Below, one piece after another: positions 20,744 through 20,747 of a stretch of DNA of 20,747 nt; position 1 is the first letter of the stretch, and each line of letters starts with the position of its first letter. Under the pieces are notes generated by a model. That model was not told the DNA's origin. It worked only from the letters and a program-made list of their open reading frames with translations, and did no database searches. Source of the DNA: CAKTOF01 sp964523945 (GTDB taxonomy: Bacteria; Bacillota; Clostridia; Oscillospirales; Oscillospiraceae); contig CAZGBU010000025.1 of NCBI GenBank assembly GCA_964523945.1, positions 1 to 20,747 of the forward strand. Reading direction: 5' to 3'. A program made the position numbers and the translations under genes.

Positions 20744-20747
20744 TAGC

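Overview
The window looks like part of a chromosome from a high-GC clostridial Firmicute, most likely an Oscillospiraceae/Ruminococcaceae-type gut anaerobe. The grounds are: the order rpoB-rpoC-(L7Ae-like gene)-rpsL-rpsG-fusA-tuf, which is the Bacillota arrangement; an S12 with the Gram-positive N-terminal insertion; Bacillota-type RpoB and RpoC; a DapDC variant common in clostridia; and strong Shine-Dalgarno sequences throughout. The taxonomic placement is inference. A run of exactly 100 N at 2738-2837 marks a scaffold gap of unspecified length, so this is a draft or metagenome assembly.

Layout. (1) 1-1420: lysA (+), a single gene with a clear sigma-A promoter and a hairpin terminator that also faces the convergent mreB. 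(2) 1424-5746 (-): a tight four-gene operon, read as small membrane protein -> recD2 -> comF -> mreB. Adjacent genes overlap by 4 bp at the first two junctions and are 9 bp apart at the third. comF is broken by the N gap. (3) 5843-18578 (-): the core transcription/translation block. It begins at a promoter before rpoB and continues with rpoC, a second promoter embedded in a hairpin, the L7Ae-like gene, rpsL, rpsG and fusA. A third promoter then drives tuf, and a strong intrinsic terminator closes the block. The usual rplJ-rplL genes are not next to rpoB and the S10 operon does not follow tuf. (4) 18640-20354 (-): cdd, preceded in the same direction by the 3' part of a large beta-helix surface or secreted protein gene. 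(5) About 20315-20747: a visibly more AT-rich stretch with no intact gene. It holds a long, nearly perfect hairpin, six 15-bp tandem repeats and what looks like a remnant of a mobile-element replication protein. It abuts the truncated beta-helix gene.

How the parts work together: the core block makes the two largest RNA polymerase subunits, two proteins of the 30S subunit and both major elongation factors, with internal promoters that would allow tuf and the ribosomal genes to be raised above rpoBC. The recD2-comF-mreB operon combines DNA repair, a putative DNA-uptake or phosphoribosyltransferase function and cell-shape control. Most of the window is ordinary housekeeping DNA. The parts worth a second look are the right-hand junction, the promoter/hairpin overlap after rpoC, and the N gap, whose two edges share the same 10 bases.
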